In this document: positions 8,395 through 16,396 of the stretch, in pieces | Layout: each line of letters opens with the position of its first letter | Numbering within the stretch: position 1 is the first letter of the stretch | Source: JAAXGI01 sp965206975 | Lineage (GTDB): Bacteria; Gemmatimonadota; Gemmatimonadetes; Longimicrobiales; Gaopeijiaceae | NCBI GenBank assembly: GCA_965206975.1 | Contig: OZ242253.1 | Coordinates: forward strand, 1,674,001 to 1,738,000 | Direction of reading: 5' to 3' | Length of the DNA: 64,000 bases | Program-made: the position numbers and the translations under genes | The notes under the pieces: generated by a model | Database searches by the model: none | Seen by the model: the letters and a program-made list of their open reading frames with translations, nothing else | What the model was told of the DNA's origin: nothing

Positions 8395-9480
8395 ATGACT
8401 GCATCCTCCCGTCCTTTCCTCCGGCTCGTCACGCTCGCGGCGCTTTCCACGTCCGCCTGTAGCACCGGGGTAACCCGAGATCTCCCCCCTCGCAATCTGA
8501 TCGTAATGATTGCCGATGGAGCGGGAGTCGCGCACTGGACACTTGCTCGGTCCTCTCGGGAGGAGCTGGCGGTACGCGAGTTTCCGGTGGCAGGCCTCGT
8601 CGATACACGAGGCCACGATCATGTCGTGACAGGGAGTGCGGCAGGCGCTACGGCGCTATCGACCGGCACCCGAACGTTCTTCGGAGCCGTCGCCGTAGGA
8701 CCAGACTCGACGCGCCTCGAGACCGTGCTGGAAGTTGCCAGGCGGCAGGGAATGGGGACGGGGCTCGTCACGACTGCGTCCATCGCCGATGCCACTCCGG
8801 CCGCCTTCGCCGCCCATGCGGTCTCCCGTACCGAGCAGGTGAGCATTGTCCAGCAGATAATCGGTATGCCCGTGGACGTGGTTATGGGGGGCGGCCGCCG
8901 GGTGTTCGAGATCGCGGGGGAGCGAGTCGGCATCGACCTGTGGGCTCAGGCTGCGGAGCGGTACGAGATCGTTGAGTCCCTGACGGAGCTGGAGGTCGTC
9001 GATACCGATTCCGAGACGGCTCTCCTCGGCGTATTTGCCAGGGGCGAGATGCCACCCGCTGCTGAGAGGTCCCCCAGCCTCGCGACGATGATGTCCGTCG
9101 CGCTCGATATCCTCGACAACCGCCCAGAGGGATTCTTCCTGATGGTCGAGAATGAGGGCACCGATACGGAAGCTCATCGAAATGCCGAGCGGGACGTCCT
9201 CGTCGCCGAGATGCTCGACTTTGATGAAGCGGTGCGCCTAGCCCTCGACTTCCATCGCCGCGTTCCTGAGACCCTTGTGGTTGTGACAGCGGACCACGAG
9301 ACCGGGGGGATCAGTCTCGCCGCAGCCGAGAACCGCGTGGACACCCTCCAGTACGCCACCGGGGGCCACTCGGCGGCCTTCGTGCCGCTCTTTGCCGTGG
9401 GTCCCGGCGCGGAACGCTTCGGTGGACTCAAGGAGAATCGGGAGGTGGGCGAGCTGCTACTCGAGGCGGTGCGTCGCTGA
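8395..9480 (+). CDS. Alkaline phosphatase family lipoprotein
   Basis: Predicted exported phosphomonoesterase, 361 residues. I start at the ATG at 8395 because it gives a lipoprotein signal with lipobox ending at Cys22 (L-S-T-S-A-C); the frame is open from 8338, overlapping the permease end. Family motifs in order: metal site D-G-A-G near residue 41, nucleophile Ser81 in G-S-A-A-G-A-T-A, V-E-N-E-G-T-D about two thirds along, T-A-D-H-E-T-G-G, and a C-terminal G-G-H-S. The residue before the nucleophile is Gly where PhoA has Asp101. Likely supplies phosphate from organic esters at the cell surface. It is convergent with the aminotransferase. Confidence 0.88.
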   Translation: MTASSRPFLRLVTLAALSTSACSTGVTRDLPPRNLIVMIADGAGVAHWTLARSSREELAVREFPVAGLVDTRGHDHVVTGSAAGATALSTGTRTFFGAVAVGPDSTRLETVLEVARRQGMGTGLVTTASIADATPAAFAAHAVSRTEQVSIVQQIIGMPVDVVMGGGRRVFEIAGERVGIDLWAQAAERYEIVESLTELEVVDTDSETALLGVFARGEMPPAAERSPSLATMMSVALDILDNRPEGFFLMVENEGTDTEAHRNAERDVLVAEMLDFDEAVRLALDFHRRVPETLVVVTADHETGGISLAAAENRVDTLQYATGGHSAAFVPLFAVGPGAERFGGLKENREVGELLLEAVRR

Positions 9481-9639
9481 AGGCGGCTTTGGGCGAAGCC
9501 CGTGAGACGGGCCCCGCCCGGGCCCCGGAAATCCCGGTAGAGCTTGGCAGCGGGTGGACGCCACCCGTCAGTGACCGGATCGCCCGAGCGATTGAAGAGC
9601 TGGGTCCCCCGCGAGGGAGGGGTGACCCGGGCGCGAGGG

Positions 9640-10806
9640 TCAGCTACCGGCGCGGCAGTGGTCGCGGATGCGTGTGAGCCCCTTCTCTATCTTCTCGACC
9701 GACGTGGCGTAGGAGAACCGGAGGAACCCTTCTCCATTCGCCCCGAAGGCGGTTCCCGCCAGCGCCGCCACACCCGCCTCCTCGAGGAGCTCCGTCTGGA
9801 GTTCCTTGGCGCTGAGCCCGGTCCGGGTGATTCGGGGGAAGACGTAGAACGCACCCTTTGGACGCAGGCACTCGAAGCCGGGGATCGAGTTCAGCCCGTC
9901 GACGATCGTGTCCCGCCTCGTTCGGAACTCTCGGACCATTTCGTGTACGGGACCTCGGTCCATTCGAAGGGCCGTAGCGCCTGCCACCTGGCAAAACGCC
10001 GGTGCGCACGAGTTGGAGTTGACCTGAAGCTTCGTGACCTGCTCTGCCAAGTCGCGCGGCATCACGCCGAAGCCGAGCCTCCAGCCCGTCATGGCATAGG
10101 TCTTGGACCAGCCGTCCAGGATGATCGTTCGCTCCTTCATCCCGGGAAACCCGCTGATTGAAGCGTGCTCACCCTCGTAGAGGATCTCGCTGTAGACTTC
10201 ATCCGATAGAACGATGACGTCGCGATTTGCGAGCCCTACGGCCAGTTGTTCGAGGTCGCGGGCCGGCACGACACCCCCCGTCGGATTCTGCGGGGAGTTC
10301 AGGATCACCATGCGCGTCCGGTCCGTCACCTGTCCGAGCAGCTCCTCGGAATCGAAGGTGAAGTTCCGTTCCAGTCGGAGTGGCACCGGGACGGGGGTGG
10401 CGCCGGTGAAACGGATCATCGACTCGTAGATGGGGAACCCGGGATCGGGGTAGATGACCTCGTCTCCGGGCTGGAGGAGAGCCAGCATGGGGAAGAAGAT
10501 GATCGGTTTGGCGCCGGGGGTGACCACGACCTCTTCCGGCTGGACCCGGATCCCCCGGGTGAGGGAGACGTGTTCCGCGACGGCCTCGCGTACTTCAGGG
10601 ATCCCGGCCGCCGGGGTGTAGTGGGTGTAGCCGTCGGCGAGTGCGCGGTTCGCGGCCTCCACGATCTCCGCGGGCGTGTCGAAGTCGGGCTCCCCGAGCT
10701 CAAAGTGCACAATGTCGTGGCCCTGACGTTCCAGCTGCTTGGCCCGGGCGAAAACCTCGAAGGCCGTCTCGGTGCCCAGCCGGCTCATGCGCGTGGCGAG
10801 TCTCAT
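9640..10806 (-). CDS. PLP-dependent class I/II aminotransferase (aspartate aminotransferase-like)
   Basis: Fold type I aminotransferase of 388 residues. The cofactor lysine is Lys235 in W-S-K-T-Y-A-M-T-G-W. Other contacts are N-P-T-G-G (Asn174), D-E-V-Y (Asp202, Tyr205) and a C-terminal arginine in F-L-R-F-S-Y that should grip the substrate carboxylate. This subgroup includes aspartate and broad-specificity transaminases; the exact amino acid cannot be read from sequence. Its ATG overlaps the TGA of the DinB-like gene by four bases (ATGA), so the two form a coupled unit. Confidence 0.9.
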   Translation of the reverse strand: MRLATRMSRLGTETAFEVFARAKQLERQGHDIVHFELGEPDFDTPAEIVEAANRALADGYTHYTPAAGIPEVREAVAEHVSLTRGIRVQPEEVVVTPGAKPIIFFPMLALLQPGDEVIYPDPGFPIYESMIRFTGATPVPVPLRLERNFTFDSEELLGQVTDRTRMVILNSPQNPTGGVVPARDLEQLAVGLANRDVIVLSDEVYSEILYEGEHASISGFPGMKERTIILDGWSKTYAMTGWRLGFGVMPRDLAEQVTKLQVNSNSCAPAFCQVAGATALRMDRGPVHEMVREFRTRRDTIVDGLNSIPGFECLRPKGAFYVFPRITRTGLSAKELQTELLEEAGVAALAGTAFGANGEGFLRFSYATSVEKIEKGLTRIRDHCRAGS

Positions 10807-11333
10807 GCTTCTCCTTGTTGGTCTCGGAAGTGCCTGAAGAAGGCAGCCGATTCACCCCTCGGAATGCTGAGCGACTCCCAGCTCCCGGAATGGACACGGG
10901 CCAATAGGACGATCTGGCCGGCGTGGTAGGCGGCGTGCGCGAGCTGCATCGCGATCGCCGTGCTGACTGATAACGGTTGGCCCCGGAGGCGGACATCACG
11001 CCCGAGGTCCTCGTCGCTCAGGCGGTTCAGCGTGTCATAGAGTAAGTCCCATCCGGTGGACCACTTCTGCATGAGCGCGGCCCGGGTGTCCTCGGTCGTG
11101 AGTTCGAACTCGGAGTCCCGGTCGCGGTCGGCTTTCTCGCCGTCCGTCGTCAGGAAATCCGTCCAGCGGGACCGAAGATTTCCGGCGAGGTGCTTGACCA
11201 GAATCGCTGCGCTGTTGGAATCGAGACCGGGATTGCCGAAAAACGCCGCGTCACTCAGGCGGGACAGGCTGGCATCGGCAGCTCGGTGATACCGGCGAAA
11301 TTCGTCGCGGAAACCGGCGATGAATCGGTTGAT
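10803..11333 (-). CDS. DinB-like DUF1572 protein, unusual start
   Basis: DinB-superfamily four-helix protein of the DUF1572 type, 176 residues if complete; members are putative metal-dependent thiol-associated enzymes of unknown substrate. A stretch resembling the family continues well upstream of the first ATG (11072): residues such as V-K-H-L-A-G-N-L-R-S-R-W-T-D-F-L are read in the same frame. The frame stays open to a stop at 11337-11339 with no ATG, GTG or TTG. The best initiation site is an ATC at 11331-11333, six bases after a strong GGAGG. The metal histidines fit H-A-A-Y-H-A-G-Q near the C-terminus. Either AUC initiates, or a base is missing at the 5' end. Coupled to the aminotransferase. 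Confidence 0.75.
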   Translation of the reverse strand: MNRFIAGFRDEFRRYHRAADASLSRLSDAAFFGNPGLDSNSAAILVKHLAGNLRSRWTDFLTTDGEKADRDRDSEFELTTEDTRAALMQKWSTGWDLLYDTLNRLSDEDLGRDVRLRGQPLSVSTAIAMQLAHAAYHAGQIVLLARVHSGSWESLSIPRGESAAFFRHFRDQQGEA

Positions 11334-11499
11334 GTCTCACCTCCGGAGGCGGCACGTCAGTGGCTGTGGACTCCGGTGCCATCCAGCCCGAGGGAGAGGT
11401 TACAGGGTACGGACGCCGGGGCCAAGCCCCGAGATGGGTCGTGGCATGGGCCCGGTTTGCCCATTCGAGGAGATGCCGATGGCGCGCACCGCCCGACCG

Positions 11500-12699
11500 C
11501 TATGCTCTGACATCCTCCTTGGTCTCGGCGAGCACCCTATCGACGACCTGTCGCAGTGCCTCTTCCCTCGTGTCCCCCGTCAGGCGGCGCAGGCGGTAGA
11601 GATCGAGCTGGCGATCCGCGCCGGTCCCCTCCCGGATGATCGTCAGTGCGTGGCGCAGTTCCGCCTCGCAACCCAGCGCGCGCGCATCGCTTGCAAGTTC
11701 GTCGACGAGCTCGGCCGTGTGGTCGTAGATGTCCGACCGACCGCCCCCTGATGTCATGTTGCTGAGGAAGGCGAAGACGCCGTAGCGCTGGGCCATCCAG
11801 CGGTCCTCCGAGATGAGCTCGGTGAGCGGTTCGGGAGGGAGCTCGCCCTCCGATGCACGCCGCGTCAGCCACCGGATGAGGGACGCGTAGATGGCTACGA
11901 TGCTCATTGCTTCCTCGAGCCGTGTGCAAACGTCGCAAATCCGCATTTCCACGGTCGGAAAGGCGTGGGAAGGGCGGATGTCCCACCACAACTCGCTCCC
12001 GTCCCCGATGAAGTTCATGCGCCGGTATTCGCTGATGAGCTGCTCGTACTCTGCCCAAGACCCTAGTGCGCCCGGCATGCCCGTGCGCGGGAGACTGCCA
12101 AATAGGATCAGCCGGTAGGACTTGAACCCGGTCTCGCGTCCTGCGTTGAAGGGCGACGAGGTGGAGAGCGCATGGAGCAGCGGCAAGTAGCGCCGGATCG
12201 CGGTCATGACCCGTACCCGCGTGTCCGCATCTCCGAAGCCGACGTGGATGTGCATGCCACCGACGACGGCGCGTCGCACCGTCTCTTGGAAGGTAGACGC
12301 AAAGCGCCCATACCGATCCTGTGGCGTGGGAGCCTGGTCCCTCCATCTCGCCAGCGGGTGGGTGGAGGTGGCCATGACGGCAGCGCCGTGCCGTTCGGCC
12401 GCCTCAATGACGGTTTGCCGGGTCTCCCGCAACGCCGTGCGCACCTCGGCCACAGACCCGCACACCCGGGAATTGGTCTCGATCTGGGAGCGTAGGAATT
12501 CTCGCACGACTTTGTGCGGCCCGCGATTCTCCTCGCAGCTCTCGAAGATGCCGGGGTCGGGGTCGGCGAGAAGATCGCGAGAATCAGGGTCAACGAGGAA
12601 GAACTCCTCCTCGATCCCGAGCGTGATGGGTAGATCCACCTCACCTGCTGTGTGGGTCGAGGCTCCAGGCGAAGGCCCGTCACTCATGGCTGTAGCCAT
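11500..12699 (-). CDS. ybdK: YbdK-family carboxylate-amine ligase (GCS2)
   Basis: GCS2-superfamily enzyme of 399 residues, related to glutamate-cysteine ligase; YbdK itself has weak ligase activity and no firm physiological role. The start region holds L-G-I-E-E-E-F-F, whose glutamates bind metal and ATP. Later come H-I-H-V-G (metal histidines) and V-E-M-R-I-C-D, all typical. Start at ATG 12699; a second ATG lies four codons in. It stands alone, with no gshB nearby. A second GCS2 protein, fused to CBS domains, is at 58.3 kb; the two are not close copies. Confidence 0.9.
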   Translation of the reverse strand: MATAMSDGPSPGASTHTAGEVDLPITLGIEEEFFLVDPDSRDLLADPDPGIFESCEENRGPHKVVREFLRSQIETNSRVCGSVAEVRTALRETRQTVIEAAERHGAAVMATSTHPLARWRDQAPTPQDRYGRFASTFQETVRRAVVGGMHIHVGFGDADTRVRVMTAIRRYLPLLHALSTSSPFNAGRETGFKSYRLILFGSLPRTGMPGALGSWAEYEQLISEYRRMNFIGDGSELWWDIRPSHAFPTVEMRICDVCTRLEEAMSIVAIYASLIRWLTRRASEGELPPEPLTELISEDRWMAQRYGVFAFLSNMTSGGGRSDIYDHTAELVDELASDARALGCEAELRHALTIIREGTGADRQLDLYRLRRLTGDTREEALRQVVDRVLAETKEDVRA

Positions 12700-13084
12700 T
12701 CAATCGCATCCAAGTCAGCTGTCGTCGTCGAAAAACTGCCAAGTATTCGATGCGCTAGGGCCCCAGGTCCGACTGGCAAGAGGAACCTGCCCTCCTCTTG
12801 CGGGACCGTGCTACGATTGACAGCTCGTAGCTGAGCGGCGGACAGGATTCGATCCCCTGGTTTCCCCACCTAGCCCACAGTCCCCGCAGGGATCTTGGGC
12901 CACCCCTCGGGCAACATAGCGTTCTCCGCCTTGGCGACGCGGCCAGCCTTGTCGAACGGTAAGCCTGGACACGCCGCGAGTTCCCCAGTCGGGTCGCTTC
13001 GACTTGAGTGCGCGGCACCGCCCTACCCGTTCCCGGGCGCCGCGGGTGAATGCGCACACTGCGATCTAGCCCGCCTCCAGGAGT
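12700..13084. other. Intergenic region, no gene seen
   Basis: No supported gene. Around 12830-12880, read on the minus strand, the sequence resembles the T-arm and acceptor end of a tRNA (GATCGAATCC), but the arm does not pair properly and no matching 5' half was found. It may be decayed tRNA or chance. The promoter of the minus-strand ybdK should lie in the first 100 bases. Confidence 0.35.
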
Positions 13085-13636
13085 TCACATCGTGGGCGAT
13101 CGGTGCACTGACCCAACCGGCCCGAATCGCCGGGCATAGTGAGCAAACAGGTTCTGGTGCCGCACGTGCGTAAAAGGCTCGACCGGCCTCTCCGCGAGGC
13201 GTGCCTTCAGAGATGCGAAGCAGATGTCCCAGCCTGCCGCGTCCCGAGCCCCTCGGCCCTTGTCGTCAAAGGTGTGCGAAAAGGTGAAGAGCGTGCCGTC
13301 GGGATGGTCTTCTAGCTCCCACCGCAGAACGTCCACGTCCCATCTGTACGCGAGGACGCTGGGTGGATCGAACACCAGCATCTCGCCAGCCATGACCACC
13401 CCGTCCTCAATCGAGTCCGCCGGTACCTGACCAGGCTTCCGCGGGAATATGAACCGGAGGGTGGCACCCACTGCCCGGCCGCCCACCATGCGGGCTGGAA
13501 ACCACGAGGAGAGTTCATCTTCTTCTGCAATGGCCTGCCACACGCGTTCCCGCGAATGGCTGAGGAATCGCTCGAATCCAAGGGTGTGTCTTCCGCCCCG
13601 CTCTCCCAGAGTTGCGGTTCCTTCGCTCATGCTCAT
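13085..13636 (-). CDS. SRPBCC/AHSA1-type domain protein
   Basis: Single-domain START-like (SRPBCC, AHSA1 subgroup) protein of 183 residues. Supporting strings are R-E-R-V-W-Q-A-I near residue 32, S-S-W-F-P, then F-D-P-P-S-V-L-A-Y-R-W and the late L-F-T-F-S-H-T-F-D-D typical of the helix-grip fold. Such proteins bind hydrophobic ligands; in other bacteria they are often paired with ArsR-type regulators, not seen here. It is the first gene of its transcript, starting at ATG 13636 (a second ATG is two codons in). Ligand unknown. Confidence 0.82.
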   Translation of the reverse strand: MSMSEGTATLGERGGRHTLGFERFLSHSRERVWQAIAEEDELSSWFPARMVGGRAVGATLRFIFPRKPGQVPADSIEDGVVMAGEMLVFDPPSVLAYRWDVDVLRWELEDHPDGTLFTFSHTFDDKGRGARDAAGWDICFASLKARLAERPVEPFTHVRHQNLFAHYARRFGPVGSVHRSPTM

Positions 13637-13873
13637 GTCTATGGCTTCGCTCCACAGCGTGCGAGGTGCGCCTCTGGGTCGTCGAGGTGCCTCTCGGTTG
13701 CGGCGGGTGCCTCCAGCCGATTCAACCTTACTCCTTCACTCCTCTTGAGAAAGCCAGAATTGACCGGTCCGACACGATACGGGGAGCCGATGCGACGGCC
13801 ACGAGGACGACCGAGGATCGCCAACCCACCGTGCTCGCCGCAGTCGAACACTGGCACGGTCGAGAGCGTGGGG

Positions 13874-13900
13874 TGGAGTTGCCCCGCCGGGGCAACTCCA
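13874..13900. repeat. Perfect 12-bp hairpin, 3-base loop
   Basis: Arms TGGAGTTGCCCC and GGGGCAACTCCA flank a GCC loop; all twelve pairs match. No T-run follows on either strand, so it is not a classic intrinsic terminator. It sits in a gene-free stretch. It could be the end of a small mobile repeat, a structured RNA element, or a processing site. Confidence 0.6.
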
Positions 13901-13965
13901 GAGTCGATCGTTTCCAATGATGTTGGGTCGACCGCCTGAGACCGCCGGGTCAGCTCCGGTCCGGC

Positions 13966-13998
13966 TCATCCCCAGTACGGCGACGAGAGTGGGGATGA
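13966..13998. repeat. 9-bp inverted repeat with 15-base spacer
   Basis: TCATCCCCA and TGGGGATGA are perfect reverse complements around a 15-base spacer. The repeat is in the same gene-free stretch as the 12-bp hairpin about 65 bases away. It could be an operator or RNA hairpin; no neighbouring start codon argues for either. Confidence 0.45.
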
Positions 13999-14183
13999 AT
14001 CAGCCGGCGACGGTCGCCACGATGTCGTCAACGAGCAGAGAGCTTGGCTCCGGATCGAGTCCGCAGCGGGTGCTCACCGGGTCATGAGGCTCGCGGCCAC
14101 GCTGCACGCCATCCCCGAAGAGGTCGCGGCGATGGACTCCGAGAGCCTCTCGATCCTCCGTTGGCGTGGCGCTCACGGTTCGC

Positions 14184-14378
14184 TCATCCCTCAGCCTCCC
14201 CTGCGTGCGGGTCGCCCACCGGCTGGAAGCCTGGGCACGTGAGCACGGGTAGCTGCGGGTACTTCGGGTAGCATGGGTCCTCTTCGGACCGCCGGCAAAG
14301 AAAGAAAACCGAGCCTCGGCTGTTCTCGACGATCCGGCCAAAGACGCAGCCCTTACAGAGTCCAACCGTCGGCTTCAC
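14184..14378 (-). CDS. Small CxxC protein coupled to pgeF
   Basis: A 64-residue protein starting at a GTG whose last two bases overlap the pgeF stop (GTGA at 14378-14375). The cysteine pattern is C-K-G-C early (about residues 9-12), then R-G-S-V-F-F-L-C, then D-P-C-Y-P-K-Y-P-Q-L-P-V and a final T-C-P-G-F-Q-P. From memory this layout recurs in small conserved bacterial proteins of unknown function, so I take the gene as real. The cysteines suggest a small zinc- or metal-binding fold. Position directly after pgeF and mutM suggests co-expression; the role is unknown. Confidence 0.75.
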   Translation of the reverse strand: MKPTVGLCKGCVFGRIVENSRGSVFFLCRRSEEDPCYPKYPQLPVLTCPGFQPVGDPHAGEAEG

Positions 14379-15112
14379 GAGCGGATGCCGAGGAGCGCGG
14401 CCTGGCGTTCGGAGTTCCCTCCCCGGTGCGATAAGAGGCCGGTGCCCCCACACAGTGTGCACTGCTCCGAGACGGTAAGTTGGCTCGCGGGCACCCCGAG
14501 GGCTCGGGCCCGCGAGACGAGGACGGCACGCAGATCCACTCGCGTCGGATGGGACGGCGCGGCGAGCTCTAGGGCTTCGAAGACCTCTGGCCCTACCTCG
14601 TAGCAGCGCCCGCAGATTGCGGGGCCGAGGTGCACGTGTAGTTGTGCGGGGTGCGTGCCGAATCGTCTTGCCAGCGTCTCGACACCCGATGCCATGATGC
14701 CGCTGGCGATCCCCCTCCATCCGGCGTGCAGGAGGGCCACCGCACGGCGCTCGGGATCCACGACGTAGATCGGCACGCAGTCAGCCACGGTGACCGCCAA
14801 CAGCACGCCACTTGCCGAGGTGGCGTGGCCGTCCGCCGGGTCGCTGTCGACGTGCACACCCTCCGGAAGAGCGCCATGCACCGCCACGGTGGTCTTGTGC
14901 ACCTGAGGCGCATGCGCTAAGGCCCGGAAGCCCGTGGCCTGGAGCAGGGCCCGCCACCGCTCACCCGCCGCGGGTGGAGGCGCGTCGCCAAAGAGCCTCA
15001 GATCGAAGGGGTCGTCCTCGGACCCGGCGTGCGTGATGCCAGCCGTCACCCACGGGAAGCGTTTCACCCACCGGGAAACGGGACGAAACGGGATAGGGAG
15101 GTCGGTGAGCAT
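14375..15112 (-). CDS. pgeF: Peptidoglycan editing factor PgeF (laccase-domain, YfiH family)
   Basis: Purine-nucleoside-phosphorylase/laccase-domain family protein, 245 residues. Escherichia coli PgeF is a dipeptidase that removes wrongly incorporated L-Ser from UDP-MurNAc precursors; other members act on purine nucleosides. Family marks: T-V-A-D-C-V-P-I-Y, H-A-G-W-R-G-I, H-L-G-P-A-I-C-G-R-C-Y-E-V, and a C-terminal N-S-E-R-Q-A-A. I prefer the ATG at 15112 (GGAG eight bases upstream) to an ATG at 15133; the frame itself is open much further. It lies 124 bases after mutM and is coupled to the small CxxC protein. Which activity dominates is not decided by sequence. Confidence 0.87.
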   Translation of the reverse strand: MLTDLPIPFRPVSRWVKRFPWVTAGITHAGSEDDPFDLRLFGDAPPPAAGERWRALLQATGFRALAHAPQVHKTTVAVHGALPEGVHVDSDPADGHATSASGVLLAVTVADCVPIYVVDPERRAVALLHAGWRGIASGIMASGVETLARRFGTHPAQLHVHLGPAICGRCYEVGPEVFEALELAAPSHPTRVDLRAVLVSRARALGVPASQLTVSEQCTLCGGTGLLSHRGGNSERQAALLGIRS

Positions 15113-15236
15113 CTCGACAACTCCAGGGCCCATGAGTGACGACCAAGAAGGCTGCCCTCGGGCCACGTTGGCGGGCGGGCTGGAGTGAACCCCTGCTGGA
15201 CAACGCGGGACGACTCCGGTATGACCGCTCCCGAGT

Positions 15237-16148
15237 CTAGTGTTTTTTCCGAGATTCGAGTCCCCCTTCGAGCTCCTCCAGAGTCTTGGGCCAATCCTCG
15301 CGCAGAAGACGTGAAAGCGCTCGATCCTTGAGGAGCTTCCCCCCGGTCTGGCACGGGGCGCAGTAGTTGGTCTCCTTCTCCCCGTAGACGATGCGCTGGA
15401 TCGGCGCCCCACAGCGGGGGCACGGCTCTCCGTACTTCCCGTGTGCGCCCATAGCCGGGTGAAACGCCGTGATCTTCTTGGGGAAGCCGTCCCCAAACTC
15501 CTCGCGCAGGCGGCGCACCCACTCCGCAAGGGAGCTGCGGGTTGCCTCGAAGAGGTGCTCCACCTCCTCTCCGTCGAGTTGCCGCGTTCGTCGGACCGGG
15601 GAGAGGCCTGCCCTGAGGAGAATCTCGTCGGAGTGGGCGTTGCCGATCCCGCTGAAGATCCGCGGATCGGTGAGCGCGCGCTTGAGTGTCCGGTTTTCCT
15701 TTAACAGCGCCTCGCGGAACGTCTCGAGCCCCACCTCGAGCGGCTCGATCCCGCCCGGGTTAAGCTCGGACAAGGTGTCCTGTCCACGAACGGCGTGAAG
15801 CGAGGCCCGCTTGTGCGAACTGGCTTCGGTGAGCAGCAGTGTGCCGTTCGGGAAGTCAAACGTGGCGTGGACCCTCTTCCTGGGAATCCCGATACCCCGC
15901 TCCTTCCACTGGAATCGGCCGGAGACCATGAGGTGGACGACAGCAAAGAGATCGTCCTCCATCTCGAATACCACCCGCTTCCCCATTCTACGGAGGCCAG
16001 CTACCTGTTTGCCCTCCAGCTCGGCGACCTTCGGCTCGAAAGTGCGGAGGATGGACGGCGTCCGGATCCGGATCTTCTCCAGGACCCTGCCCACGAGACG
16101 CCTCTCAAGGGCATCGACGTACGCGACGACTTCCGGGAGTTCGGGCAT
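15237..16148 (-). CDS. mutM: Formamidopyrimidine-DNA glycosylase
   Basis: Bifunctional glycosylase/AP lyase removing oxidised purines, 303 residues. The protein starts M-P-E-L-P-E-V-V, giving catalytic Pro2 and Glu3 after Met removal, which fixes the start at ATG 16148 against a longer open frame. Lys57 (M-G-K-R-V) is the second conserved catalytic residue. The helix-two-turn-helix (G-I-G-N-A-H-S-D-E) and the C-terminal zinc finger (C-P-R-C ... C-A-P-C-Q) are complete. About 30 residues extend past the finger, longer than usual. First gene of a mutM-pgeF-CxxC cluster. Confidence 0.95.
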   Translation of the reverse strand: MPELPEVVAYVDALERRLVGRVLEKIRIRTPSILRTFEPKVAELEGKQVAGLRRMGKRVVFEMEDDLFAVVHLMVSGRFQWKERGIGIPRKRVHATFDFPNGTLLLTEASSHKRASLHAVRGQDTLSELNPGGIEPLEVGLETFREALLKENRTLKRALTDPRIFSGIGNAHSDEILLRAGLSPVRRTRQLDGEEVEHLFEATRSSLAEWVRRLREEFGDGFPKKITAFHPAMGAHGKYGEPCPRCGAPIQRIVYGEKETNYCAPCQTGGKLLKDRALSRLLREDWPKTLEELEGGLESRKKH

Positions 16149-16396
16149 CGACCCTATCCGAACACCATGCGGAGACCGCTGCGGGGCGGAGCAGCTTCGA
16201 CGGCCCTCGCGATGCAACGCTCCACAAGGGGAACTGCGGCGAGCATCACCCCTTCCAACCTCCTCCAACAAGATGGCGACCCTCTGGTCACCAGGTGCCT
16301 GAACGCTCCCTGAGTCTACAAGGTACGAGGCGAGCTTCCAGCCCGCGGTCAGAATCGGCTCGTGAGGGGTCGGGGGGGCGCCGCCGCGACGGACTC

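Larger units (their letters stand above)
13637..14183. other. Intergenic region with two strong inverted repeats
   Basis: No gene with recognisable features. The stretch contains a perfect 12-bp hairpin (13874-13900) and a 9-bp inverted repeat with a 15-base spacer (13966-13998), listed separately. Open frames on either strand are low in protein character. It lies between the end of the minus-strand mutM-pgeF cluster and the SRPBCC gene. Confidence 0.4.

Noticed and set aside
12830..12880. tRNA-like T-arm on the minus strand
   Set aside because: The stem does not pair well, the loop lacks the T-T-C start and no 5' half with D-arm and anticodon was found.
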